15,477 nt of DNA from JBBRRP01 sp964609655 (GTDB lineage: Bacteria; Myxococcota_A; Polyangia; Polyangiales; Polyangiaceae), in assembly GCA_964609655.1 (NCBI GenBank), contig CAZSUA010000112.1, positions 1-15,477 of the forward strand. The letters are read 5' to 3'. The translations under genes were made by a program, and so were the position numbers. A model generated the notes under the pieces. The model searched no databases. It was not told where the DNA came from and saw nothing but the letters and a program-made list of their open reading frames with translations. Below are positions 1 to 6,873 of the stretch, in pieces (the first letter of the stretch is position 1; every line of letters begins with the position of its first letter).

Positions 1-938
1 CGGTCGCGATTTTCGCTTGGATTTGGCTCCAAACCATCGAGCAGGCCATCGTCGTCGCTATCCGCGTCATTGATCCCGGAACCCAAGCTCGTTTCCAGAA
101 TGTCGCTGAGTCCGTCGCCATCGGTGTCTGCCAAACTGGAGTCATCTGCGGCGTGGCCTACGGTAGGATCCGTCTCCTGTGGATCTACAACGCCATTGCG
201 ATTGCCATCTTCAGAACCATCGCGCATGCGACCGCCATCCGTGTCCGGATTGAGTGGCGATGTTTTGGTCAGTCCAGCATCCTGATCGGCGATGCAGTGC
301 CCAAGTCCGGTATTGGTGAAGGGATTGGTGCACAGCTGACCGGTTTCGGTGCCGTCGAATAGCGCATCGTTATCGCTATCGACGTCTAAAACGCTGTTGA
401 GTCCGTCGTTGTCGCCGTCCACTGACGGATTCGGTTCGAGGCCATCCAAGAGGCCGTCGTCGTCAGTGTCCGCGTCGCCCGGAATCGAGCCCAGCGTGGC
501 TTCGAGACCATCGCTCAACCCGTCCCCGTCCGTATCCATGACAGTGGCATCATCCGCGCCTTGCCCAGCGAGTGGGTTCTTTTCATTCGCATCCAGCTTG
601 CCGTTGAGATTTGGATCTTCAGAGCCATCTTTCGCCCCGCCACCATCGGTGTCCGCATTCAACGGATCCGTCTTGGTTGCCCCCAGATCGGCATCCGGAA
701 CGCACTTAGCGAGCGTGGTGCCGGCACCGAGGCAGTTGGTGCCCAGCTCTGTTCCATCGAGCAAGCCGTCGTTATCCGAGTCAGGATCTTTGGCATTGAT
801 GAGCCCGTCGCCGTCAGAATCCGTGCCGGGCTGGAGCTCTGCGCCGTCCATGACTCCATCGTCGTCGGTATCAGCGTCGTCCGGAACTGTGCCGAGGGTT
901 GCTTCGGTGGTGTTAGGAAGACCGTCTAAATCCGTATC
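1..938 (-). repeat. TSP3 array in ~135-residue units within the surface protein
   Basis: Three successive units begin with DTD at plus-strand positions 938, 536 and 128, giving unit lengths of 402 bp (134 residues) and 408 bp (136 residues); the third is cut by the window edge. Each complete unit has the order DTDxDGL, TEATLG or LEATLG, DADTDDDG, a D-rich stretch with DSDNDxLxDGTE, a Cys pair 11-14 residues apart, and DTDGGxxxDGSED. Asp-rich motifs of this type bind calcium in TSP3 domains. The paired cysteines in both complete units suggest one disulfide per unit. The units have diverged at DNA level, so they arose by old duplication and are not a recent slippage product. Confidence 0.8.
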
Positions 939-2831
939 GAGCAGGATCACCCAGGGATACGAGGCAGGAGTGGGATCGCCGTTCCCTGCCTTATCGATGG
1001 CCCGTACTTCAAGTGTGTGCGCCCCAACCGTCAACGTTGGAGCCGCGAAGTTAGCTGGGCATACTGCGAAGGCCGCGGCGTCAATCCGACACTCGAACGT
1101 GCCAGGTTCATTCGCTGAGAACACAAAGCTCGGCGCGAGCAGCGTCGAAGGATCGCTCGGCTTCTGATCGATGCTGGTTTCCGGTGGGGTGCCATCCGTG
1201 CAGAAAGCGGCACCTGCAAAGCCGTTGATGACCAGACCCGGACCACCGAGCGTGGCGCCGTTAGCCGTGAATTCTGAAAGCGTGGGTGCTGTCGTAGTGC
1301 CCGCACCCCCGCCGACCACACTGCTCGTGAGGCTTCCGGTAGCCAACGCGATCAACCCGCCACCGCCGCCGCCACCGGGGCCCTCGGCCTCCAGTGGCAA
1401 CGTGTTGTTGGAACCAATCAGCTGCGTGCCGCCCACGCCGCCCTTGGCCTCCAAGGAAATGCCACTGAGCGTTGTGGCGTCGATGACCACCGAACCGCCT
1501 GCGCCACCGCCACCGGGAGCATCGTTGTGGCCGCCGGAGGTATTCTGGCCGTTTTCACCATTGGCCTGCACGAAGCCGCTTCCGGTTATCGTCGTGGCGA
1601 TCACAATCACGAGCCCGCCACCGCGCCCACCGCGCCCGGCGCCGTTGTTGTTCCCATCTCCGGCACCGCCGCCGCCACCAAAATAGACGCGCGCCGTCGG
1701 ATCCGTATCCAGTGGGTGGCCACCCAATCCGCCGCGTTCTTGACGCAAATCTCCGGCCCAGTTGTTGGCACCAGGCGCCAGGACCAGCGCATCCTGTTGG
1801 CTATTTGAATAGGTGTAGCCGCCGCGGCCTCCGCCAGGCGAAGTCGTGAGCACACTGCTATTCAAAGCAAACGCGGGATCGAGGGCCCAGGCGGGCGCCC
1901 ATGCTGCATTCGTATCCATGAAGCCCTGGCCCGTCCAGGTGCTCAGGTTAACAGCTGCAGGTTTCGTGTTGGCGCCCCCACCACCACCGGCGTTGTGACT
2001 GTTGCCACCCCCACCACCGTTAGTGGGAGCTCCGCGTCCATAACGTCCGAAAAGAGTCGCGTACTCTGTCGCACTGCCAGAGATCCCCTCCCCTTTTTCG
2101 GCACCCTGCGAGGCTGTGTTGGTGCGGTAGAGCGGCACGTTATTGCCGACGGTCCCAGACTGATTCTCGACCACACCGCCTCGGAACCCGCGCGCGCTCA
2201 CGTCAATGGCACCGTCCAGCGTCAGCGTGGTCGCGTGAATCGCCACGATCCCACCGCGCACTCCATCCCAAGCGGGCGCGACGATCGAGGTCGCGTTCGG
2301 CACGGTCAAGGCGTCGTACTGCGGCACCCGCACCACCTGTGTTTTCCCAGCCGTAGTGTAGGCGCGCTTCAGCGCACAGGTGAGCGTGATGTTATTGCCA
2401 CTCACCGACTGGACACCCACCACTTCGTAGCCACCCGCGTTGCGCAGCTCCGCCACGCTCCCGTAGGCGAGCGTGTCAGTCGTGTCCATGGTGGCGCCCT
2501 GTGCCTGATACACCACCAACAGATCGCCAGCAGCTAAGGCCCCAAGCCCGGAAACCGCAAGATCTGCCGCGTTGGTGACAGATAATGCGCTTGCCCCGAG
2601 CGCCGCGTCAGCCGCAAGCACAGCATAACCATTCACAACATTGTCAACGCCCGAAATGCTGACCACCCCATCCTCGGCGGCCAGCGCCTGGGAAATTTGG
2701 CGTGGTTTGGCGATATCGGCTTTGGGCTGAGGCTCCCCACCGCCCGAACACGCGTTGCTGGCCCCTAGAAGAGCCAGCAGTCCACCAAGATTGGCTGCAG
2801 TGGACAGAAAAGACCGGTGACGTTGTGCCAT
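1..2831 (-). CDS. Large exported surface protein: Gly-rich region, Ig-like domain, TSP3 repeats (C-terminus beyond window)
   Basis: About 943 residues are visible; the C-terminus lies beyond the left edge. The start is ATG at 2831, overlapping the stop of the upstream OmpA gene as TAATG. Residues 1-28 form a signal sequence ending LLGASNAC followed by SGGG, so it is probably a lipoprotein, although Ser at -3 is not ideal; type I cleavage is the alternative. Residues 45-260 look like the beta-rich N-terminal module common in Gly-rich surface proteins of myxobacteria and Bacteroidota (LLVVYQAQGA, VVRVPQYDALTV, DVSARGFRGG). Residues about 265-500 are glycine-rich with short beta strands, suggesting a beta-helix. 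Residues about 543-627 form an Ig-like domain (PPETSI, FECRIDAAAF, VRAIDKAGN). From residue 632 on, DTDGDG-type TSP3 calcium-binding repeats run to the edge. It is inferred to be a calcium-stabilised adhesin or stalk at the cell surface. A C-terminal sorting tail such as MYXO-CTERM may follow off-window. The specific ligand is unknown. Confidence 0.85.
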   Translation of the reverse strand, partial: MAQRHRSFLSTAANLGGLLALLGASNACSGGGEPQPKADIAKPRQISQALAAEDGVVSISGVDNVVNGYAVLAADAALGASALSVTNAADLAVSGLGALAAGDLLVVYQAQGATMDTTDTLAYGSVAELRNAGGYEVVGVQSVSGNNITLTCALKRAYTTAGKTQVVRVPQYDALTVPNATSIVAPAWDGVRGGIVAIHATTLTLDGAIDVSARGFRGGVVENQSGTVGNNVPLYRTNTASQGAEKGEGISGSATEYATLFGRYGRGAPTNGGGGGNSHNAGGGGGANTKPAAVNLSTWTGQGFMDTNAAWAPAWALDPAFALNSSVLTTSPGGGRGGYTYSNSQQDALVLAPGANNWAGDLRQERGGLGGHPLDTDPTARVYFGGGGGAGDGNNNGAGRGGRGGGLVIVIATTITGSGFVQANGENGQNTSGGHNDAPGGGGAGGSVVIDATTLSGISLEAKGGVGGTQLIGSNNTLPLEAEGPGGGGGGGLIALATGSLTSSVVGGGAGTTTAPTLSEFTANGATLGGPGLVINGFAGAAFCTDGTPPETSIDQKPSDPSTLLAPSFVFSANEPGTFECRIDAAAFAVCPANFAAPTLTVGAHTLEVRAIDKAGNGDPTPASYPWVILLDTDLDGLPNTTEATLGTVPDDADTDDDGVMDGAELQPGTDSDGDGLINAKDPDSDNDGLLDGTELGTNCLGAGTTLAKCVPDADLGATKTDPLNADTDGGGAKDGSEDPNLNGKLDANEKNPLAGQGADDATVMDTDGDGLSDGLEATLGSIPGDADTDDDGLLDGLEPNPSVDGDNDGLNSVLDVDSDNDALFDGTETGQLCTNPFTNTGLGHCIADQDAGLTKTSPLNPDTDGGRMRDGSEDGNRNGVVDPQETDPTVGHAADDSSLADTDGDGLSDILETSLGSGINDADSDDDGLLDGLEPNPSENRD

Positions 2832-4555
2832 TATTTTTCGCTCTTTCTCATGATGTGAAATTCCACGCGCCGATTGTTCTGTCGACCTTCGTCCGTGGCA
2901 TTGGTGTCGACGGGCTTCTCTTCCCCGAAGCCGCGACCTTCAAGCCTTGCAGGCACGATACCCTTAGCGACCAACCAGGCAACAACGGCCTTAGCGCGGG
3001 CGTTGCTCAGACGCTTGTTCAGCGCATCTGCGCCGCGCTCATCCGTGTGCCCTTCAACAGAAAGCTTATCGATCTCTGAGTGAACCGTGAGCACTTCGAA
3101 TACGGCCTGGAGCACCTTCTCGCTCTCCGGTCGCAACGTGGCGCTGTTGTTCTCAAACTCAACACGCTGCAGGATCATGATTTGCTCATTCTCCACCACG
3201 GCGATCGGGCAGCCATTTTGCTTGGGATTCTCGCTGGCAGGGCCGGCTTTATCCGGACACGCATCCAACGGATCGATGATCGTGTCCCCATCGCTGTCTT
3301 TGGGTGGAGGGCAGCCATTCGTTTTCGGGTCGTCCGTTTTCACGCCTGCTTCATCTGGGCAGGCGTCGTCAACATCCAAAATTCCGTCGCGATCGCGATC
3401 CTTAGGCGGAGGGCAGCCATTCGTTTTCGGATCCAAAGTCCGTACGCCGGGCTCGCTCACGCAGGCGTCGTTGTCGTCGAGGACACCATCGTGATCGCGA
3501 TCTTTGGGCTCAGGGCAGCCGTTGGTTCGCGGATCTGCGGTACGAATACCTGACTCATCCACGCAAGCGTCGTCAGCATCGCTGATTCCATCGTGATCGC
3601 GATCGCGATCCGCGGTGGCGGTCGGCGGGAGTTCGGCCTCCTTGTACTCGGGGGCCCACTCAAGCGAAGCCAGTCCTCGAAACGTAGGAGCACCCAGGCC
3701 ACGCGTGAGCCCTGGGCCGGCACCAAGGCCTAAGCGGATACCTGAGCCGGCCTGGTAGTGGCCGCCGAGAATCAGCTCAAATGGCGTCGTTTTTCGATCA
3801 AAGGCAGCGTCTGCTTGTTGGACAGTCGTGGTTCCGAACAGCTCAGGACCGATCACCAAGCGTCCATCCGCCAAGCGCAAACCTGCCGCCGCACTGAGGG
3901 CGACTTCATTGCCCATGGGCACGCCTGCGAAAGCAGCATCGTGCGGTCGGTATTGGAAAGCGGCGCGCGCCGAATAAACGAACGCGGCGACTTCGCCCGC
4001 GAATAGAAGCTGCGGCAGGACTCGAACCGTGCCATCACTCGCGAAGCTAGCGCGATCACCGGTTGGTGCGAACAACCGCACACCCAAAGCCAGCGTTGCC
4101 GGTTCCCGGTACTCACCCAACAGCCTCACATCGGCAGCCAGCCTCAGGTCACCCAGCGCCGCCCCACTGCGTACGCTAAGCTGAGTCGTTCCCACCGCCT
4201 GACTTGCCCCCTCCTGCACAAACGCCACGGGAAGGTTGACACCAAGACGCAAACGCTCCCAAAGGACAAACGAGAGTCCCAGATGAGCGAAAGCCTGATT
4301 CCGCACTAAGGCGGACACCTCATCCCCATTGGCGTCGTAGACAACCAGCGGCTTATGCGCCCAGTCTGCCACGACCCCTAGGGCCACCCGTTCGTGCCCC
4401 CTGAGGTCAAGTGTGTCCCCGACGAACCACTCGCTTCCACGCTCGGACGGATCGAAGCGATTCAGGGCAAAGCCTTGGGAAGTCTGAGCGTTGACCGCTT
4501 CAGAGCAGAGAAAAAGGCTAGTTAAGCAAGCTAGGGCAAGTCCACGTCGCATCAT
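2831..4555 (-). CDS. Outer-membrane protein: N-terminal barrel, four TSP3 repeats, C-terminal OmpA domain
   Basis: 574 residues. A signal peptide covers about residues 1-23 (cleavage near NAQ). Residues about 25-305 are made of alternating amphipathic strands with many Gly and aromatic positions, as expected for an outer-membrane beta barrel. Residues 318-453 are four TSP3-type repeats of 34 residues (DRDHDGxxDxDDAC ... DPKTNGCPPPK), each with a Cys pair. Residues about 455-572 form an OmpA/Pal/MotB domain with the peptidoglycan-binding features GHTDERG, LSNARA and QNNRRVEF. It should sit in the outer membrane, present or space calcium-binding repeats, and hold the cell wall. It ends in TAATG, overlapping the start of the giant surface protein, so the two are translationally coupled and probably act together. 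Two tandem ATG codons start the gene; I see no strong Shine-Dalgarno sequence. The substrate or partner of the barrel is not evident. Confidence 0.9.
   Translation of the reverse strand: MMRRGLALACLTSLFLCSEAVNAQTSQGFALNRFDPSERGSEWFVGDTLDLRGHERVALGVVADWAHKPLVVYDANGDEVSALVRNQAFAHLGLSFVLWERLRLGVNLPVAFVQEGASQAVGTTQLSVRSGAALGDLRLAADVRLLGEYREPATLALGVRLFAPTGDRASFASDGTVRVLPQLLFAGEVAAFVYSARAAFQYRPHDAAFAGVPMGNEVALSAAAGLRLADGRLVIGPELFGTTTVQQADAAFDRKTTPFELILGGHYQAGSGIRLGLGAGPGLTRGLGAPTFRGLASLEWAPEYKEAELPPTATADRDRDHDGISDADDACVDESGIRTADPRTNGCPEPKDRDHDGVLDDNDACVSEPGVRTLDPKTNGCPPPKDRDRDGILDVDDACPDEAGVKTDDPKTNGCPPPKDSDGDTIIDPLDACPDKAGPASENPKQNGCPIAVVENEQIMILQRVEFENNSATLRPESEKVLQAVFEVLTVHSEIDKLSVEGHTDERGADALNKRLSNARAKAVVAWLVAKGIVPARLEGRGFGEEKPVDTNATDEGRQNNRRVEFHIMRKSEK
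3128..3604 (-). repeat. Four 34-residue TSP3 tandem repeats in the OmpA-family gene
   Basis: Approximate bounds. The repeat unit is 102 bp. The 18-base stretch GCAGCCATTCGTTTTCGG is identical at 3311-3328 and 3413-3430, exactly 102 bp apart, so at least these two units are recent or homogenised duplicates. The fourth unit, nearest the OmpA domain, is the most divergent (DSDGDTIIDPLDAC). Each unit carries the Asp ladder of a calcium site and two Cys. Confidence 0.8.
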
Positions 4556-4594
4556 CTGTTGGCGTCCACTCCGAAAGAAGATCAGTAACGGCTC

Positions 4595-4609
4595 ATCTGA
4601 AAAACAGAT
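4595..4609. repeat. Short inverted repeat in the divergent promoter region
   Basis: ATCTG-AAAAA-CAGAT, a perfect 5-bp inverted repeat with a 5-base spacer, lies 40 bp upstream of the OmpA-family start. It lies in the 193-bp gap (4556-4748) between that gene and the divergent pseudokinase gene. It could be a small operator or a leader hairpin; its short length means chance is possible. Confidence 0.3.
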
Positions 4610-4702
4610 AACCCTAAGCGAAGCCCCTCGACACGACTACCCGAACTCCACAAAAACTCTGCCGGCCACGTGCCCGAACCGCCTGAAGTGGCAACGGGCC
4701 TT

Positions 4703-4731
4703 TTGTGATTCACCTCTACATCCGTAAGAAT
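4703..4731 (+). promoter_or_regulatory. Candidate sigma70-type promoter for the pseudokinase gene
   Basis: TTGTGA (4703-4708) and AAGAAT (4726-4731) are separated by 17 bp, each matching four of six consensus positions. A transcript would start near 4738, about 11 nt before the ATG. This is a weak consensus match in a high-GC organism. Confidence 0.25.
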
Positions 4732-4748
4732 AAAGTCCGCGCCCTGCC

Positions 4749-6008
4749 ATGACGAAGCCCAACGTTCCGCAACCTCCGCCGCCTGGCAGGCCAGCGGCTC
4801 CGCCTCGCAAGGCGCCCCCTCCCGCGCCGCCTCCTTTGCACCAAGCGCCGCCGGGGCCCAACGTCACTCCAGCTGCGCCGCGACCCCCGTTAGCAGCTCC
4901 TCCGCGCCCGCCCCCACCGATCGCGGCCGCACCGATTGCGGCTCCTCCGGTTGCAGCTCCTCCGATCCAGGCTGCTCCCAGTGCTCCGCTCACCGATAGC
5001 GCGTTGTTAGATCAGCTAGGTTTTGAATTGCTCGAGTCACTCACGCCACGCGGTTCGACGACCCGCTTCCGGGTACGCACTCCCGAAGGCACCGAACGCC
5101 TGCTCACGCGGGTGAATGCTAACGCTCCAGAACTCGAGCAGATACTTTTTCTCGCTGGCGCCCGCGTGATGCAGGAGCTTGCCGCACGGCACGATATTCT
5201 AAAAGTGCACGCCGTGTATGAGGAGCACCATGCCTTCTTGAGTGACGTGTGGACCGTCGGGAATACGCTGGATCTCTCGGCACTGCGCTGGAAGCTTGAT
5301 CAGAAATTGGACTTCATCTCCGCCATCGGCTCGGCCCTCGAAGCTCTGCATGAGGTGGGCCTGATCCACGGCTGCTTGTGTCCGAGCAACGTGCTTCTCA
5401 ACGACGATCTCAGGCCGATCCTGACGGAAGCGGGCAGTGTTAGCATCGCGGATCACATGACCAAGGCGGACGCACTCGACCACGAATACAAAGCCTTCGC
5501 CGCCCCCGAAGTTCTGAAGGGTATCGTCCTCGAAGCTTGTGTCGATGTGTACAGTCTGGGGCAACTTGCCCACTTTGTGCTGCTTGAGGAGCTTCCGCCG
5601 GGTGATCCATCCCCAATCCCCAAATTGGATGAACTCAGCAAAATTGTTCCCGATGGTGTGGTACGCGTGCTGCGCAAGGCCACCGCACGAGCACCGCAGA
5701 CACGATACAAAACGGTGAGTGTGTTTCTGAAGGAGCTCCGCAACTACAGAGCCTTGGACGTCGGGCTTGCGCTCTCAGGCACTCTTTCAGGCACTCTTTC
5801 AGGCGGAGCGGGATTGGCGGCACAAAATTCGCTATCCGCGGGAGGCCGCTCCAACGCTACCGGGGCCCAACGAGCCAAGCCTCCACCACAACGCCCCAGG
5901 CCAGCGGCAACCAAAGCAGTCGCGCCAACACGCAGCAAATGGTGGCTTCTCGCGCTCTTGGTTGGCCTCCTGGTGGTGTTCGTGCTCGCAATGATTCTGA
6001 AGCGTTAG
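4749..6008 (+). CDS. Tail-anchored pseudokinase with proline-rich N-terminus
   Basis: 419 residues. Residues 5-79 are dominated by Pro and Ala (PPPPG, APPRPPPP), an extended cytoplasmic arm. Residues about 88-335 have the Ser/Thr kinase fold: the catalytic-loop position reads HGCLCPSN (207-214), AAPEVLKG (251-258) holds the APE motif, and DVYSLG (266-271) is subdomain IX. The catalytic Asp and Lys of HxDLKPxN are both Cys (209 and 211), the DFG position reads EAG (227-229), and no clear glycine-rich loop or VAVK lysine is visible, so phosphotransfer is unlikely. A Ser/Gly linker follows, then one membrane helix at 398-417 ending in KR, giving a cytoplasmic kinase fold with a C-terminal anchor. 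Inferred role: binding or scaffolding in signalling, as for other pseudokinases. Divergent from the OmpA-family gene; convergent with the SRAP gene, 46 bp away. No strong ribosome binding site precedes the ATG. Confidence 0.85.
   Translation: MTKPNVPQPPPPGRPAAPPRKAPPPAPPPLHQAPPGPNVTPAAPRPPLAAPPRPPPPIAAAPIAAPPVAAPPIQAAPSAPLTDSALLDQLGFELLESLTPRGSTTRFRVRTPEGTERLLTRVNANAPELEQILFLAGARVMQELAARHDILKVHAVYEEHHAFLSDVWTVGNTLDLSALRWKLDQKLDFISAIGSALEALHEVGLIHGCLCPSNVLLNDDLRPILTEAGSVSIADHMTKADALDHEYKAFAAPEVLKGIVLEACVDVYSLGQLAHFVLLEELPPGDPSPIPKLDELSKIVPDGVVRVLRKATARAPQTRYKTVSVFLKELRNYRALDVGLALSGTLSGTLSGGAGLAAQNSLSAGGRSNATGAQRAKPPPQRPRPAATKAVAPTRSKWWLLALLVGLLVVFVLAMILKR
5779..5802 (+). repeat. Perfect 12-bp tandem duplication in the pseudokinase linker
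   Basis: GCACTCTTTCAG occurs twice in direct succession (5779-5790 and 5791-5802), with a degenerate copy just upstream. It adds the peptide pattern LSGTLSGTLSGG to the linker between the kinase fold and the membrane helix. The unit is a multiple of three, so copy-number slippage would change linker length without shifting the frame. Confidence 0.7.
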
Positions 6009-6054
6009 CCTAAGCTTTAGAGCACGGACACGCCACCGGCAAAGCAACCTCCAA

Positions 6055-6762
6055 TCAAAAGAGCCTTCGCTGCTCAGACGGCGCTGGGCGCACCACCTCC
6101 GGCCCTTCAAAGCGCGGATTGTTCCCCTTGGGATCCGAGGCAAACACCGCGAGTGGAGCCGCAAAGCTCTGAGCCTGCGCCTCCAACAGGAGCTCCTGGG
6201 GATCGGACTCCGGCTGCAACCACGCCGACGCCAACCCACTCGGCATGATCAGCGGCATCCGATCGTGGACCTTGGCTGCCACGGGATTCGGTGCCGTTGT
6301 GATGATCGCGAAGCTATCGACGCTAGTACCTTCGGGAGAGGTCCAAACTGACCACAGGCCCGCAAAGGCGAAGTGGGGCTCTTCTCTATGGAAGTGGAAA
6401 GGCTGCTTCTGTCCACGGGCGCCAACAAACTCGCGCCAGCCCGTGGCTGGAATGAGGCAGCGACTCGAGCGCAGCGCTTCTCGGAAAAAAGGCCGCGCTG
6501 TGAGATCTTCAGCACGAGCATTGAAGGAACTGGGCAGGAGATTGAGCGGCTTCTTCCAGAACTTCGGGATGAACCAAAAGCGCCCCAACCTGAGCTCAGG
6601 GGGTTGATCCCCGGGCGCAACAACAATGAGTTGCTCGAAGCCCGAGCCTGATGACGGCGCTATGTTGTACGTTGGGTGCCAGCTGTGCGTGAACTCGCCT
6701 TCAACCTGGAAAGTCAGGCGAATATCGCTGAGTTCAGCTGTGTCGGAATACCGGCCGCACAT
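6055..6762 (-). CDS. SRAP-domain abasic-site protein (YedK/HMCES family)
   Basis: 235 residues, the usual length for bacterial SRAP proteins. It starts MCGRY; after removal of Met the Cys becomes the N-terminal nucleophile that forms a thiazolidine crosslink with abasic sites in single-stranded DNA. The other family residues are visible: NIAP (33-36), NARAE with Asn81, RCLIPATGWREF with Glu111, and HDRMP with His167. In this family Cys2, Asn, Glu and His build the active site that shields or resolves abasic sites during replication. The fixed position of Cys2 defines the start, although no strong Shine-Dalgarno sequence is seen upstream. The HNH-like/H1-tail gene lies 111 bp upstream on the same strand, so co-transcription is possible. 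Its role in replication-associated DNA protection is taken from family knowledge. Confidence 0.93.
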   Translation of the reverse strand: MCGRYSDTAELSDIRLTFQVEGEFTHSWHPTYNIAPSSGSGFEQLIVVAPGDQPPELRLGRFWFIPKFWKKPLNLLPSSFNARAEDLTARPFFREALRSSRCLIPATGWREFVGARGQKQPFHFHREEPHFAFAGLWSVWTSPEGTSVDSFAIITTAPNPVAAKVHDRMPLIMPSGLASAWLQPESDPQELLLEAQAQSFAAPLAVFASDPKGNNPRFEGPEVVRPAPSEQRRLF

Positions 6763-6801
6763 TCCGGAAGGATGCCGTCAAAGCTGCCGGGGCGCCAGCC
6801 C

Positions 6802-6834
6802 ACCGCGCGCGCCTCATGACGAAGCACGCGCGGT
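6802..6834. repeat. GC-rich inverted repeat between the HNH-like and SRAP genes
   Basis: ACCGCGCG (6802-6809) and CGCGCGGT (6827-6834) are perfect 8-bp arms with a 17-base loop, in the 111-bp gap. No T run follows in either direction, so it is not a classic intrinsic terminator. It may be an RNA hairpin that separates the two genes or a protein-binding site for the SRAP gene. Confidence 0.45.
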
Positions 6835-6873
6835 CAGGATGCCACTGCTTCAACGCTCAATGAGCGCTAGCAA

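Noticed and set aside
1..938. Regular repeats that could suggest a CRISPR-like array
   Set aside because: The repeats are long coding units (402-408 bp) with divergent DNA; there are no short identical repeats with unique spacers.
349..1167. Plus-strand open frame rich in Ser/Pro opposite the TSP3 array
   Set aside because: It mirrors GAC/GAT-rich Asp codons of the minus-strand surface protein; the composition is low-complexity and has no start signal. The minus frame is continuous and has recognisable domains.
4637..4993. Minus-strand Gly/Ala-rich open frame
   Set aside because: It is the antisense of the Pro/Ala-rich arm of the pseudokinase (CCN codons give GGN on the other strand).
4749..6008. 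Active Ser/Thr protein kinase, as is common in myxobacteria
   Set aside because: The catalytic Asp, the catalytic-loop Lys and the DFG Asp are all substituted, so an active kinase call is not supported.
6009..6054. Possible terminator between the convergent pseudokinase and SRAP genes
   Set aside because: Only a 4-bp CTAA/TTAG stem is visible and no T run follows, so I cannot support a terminator.
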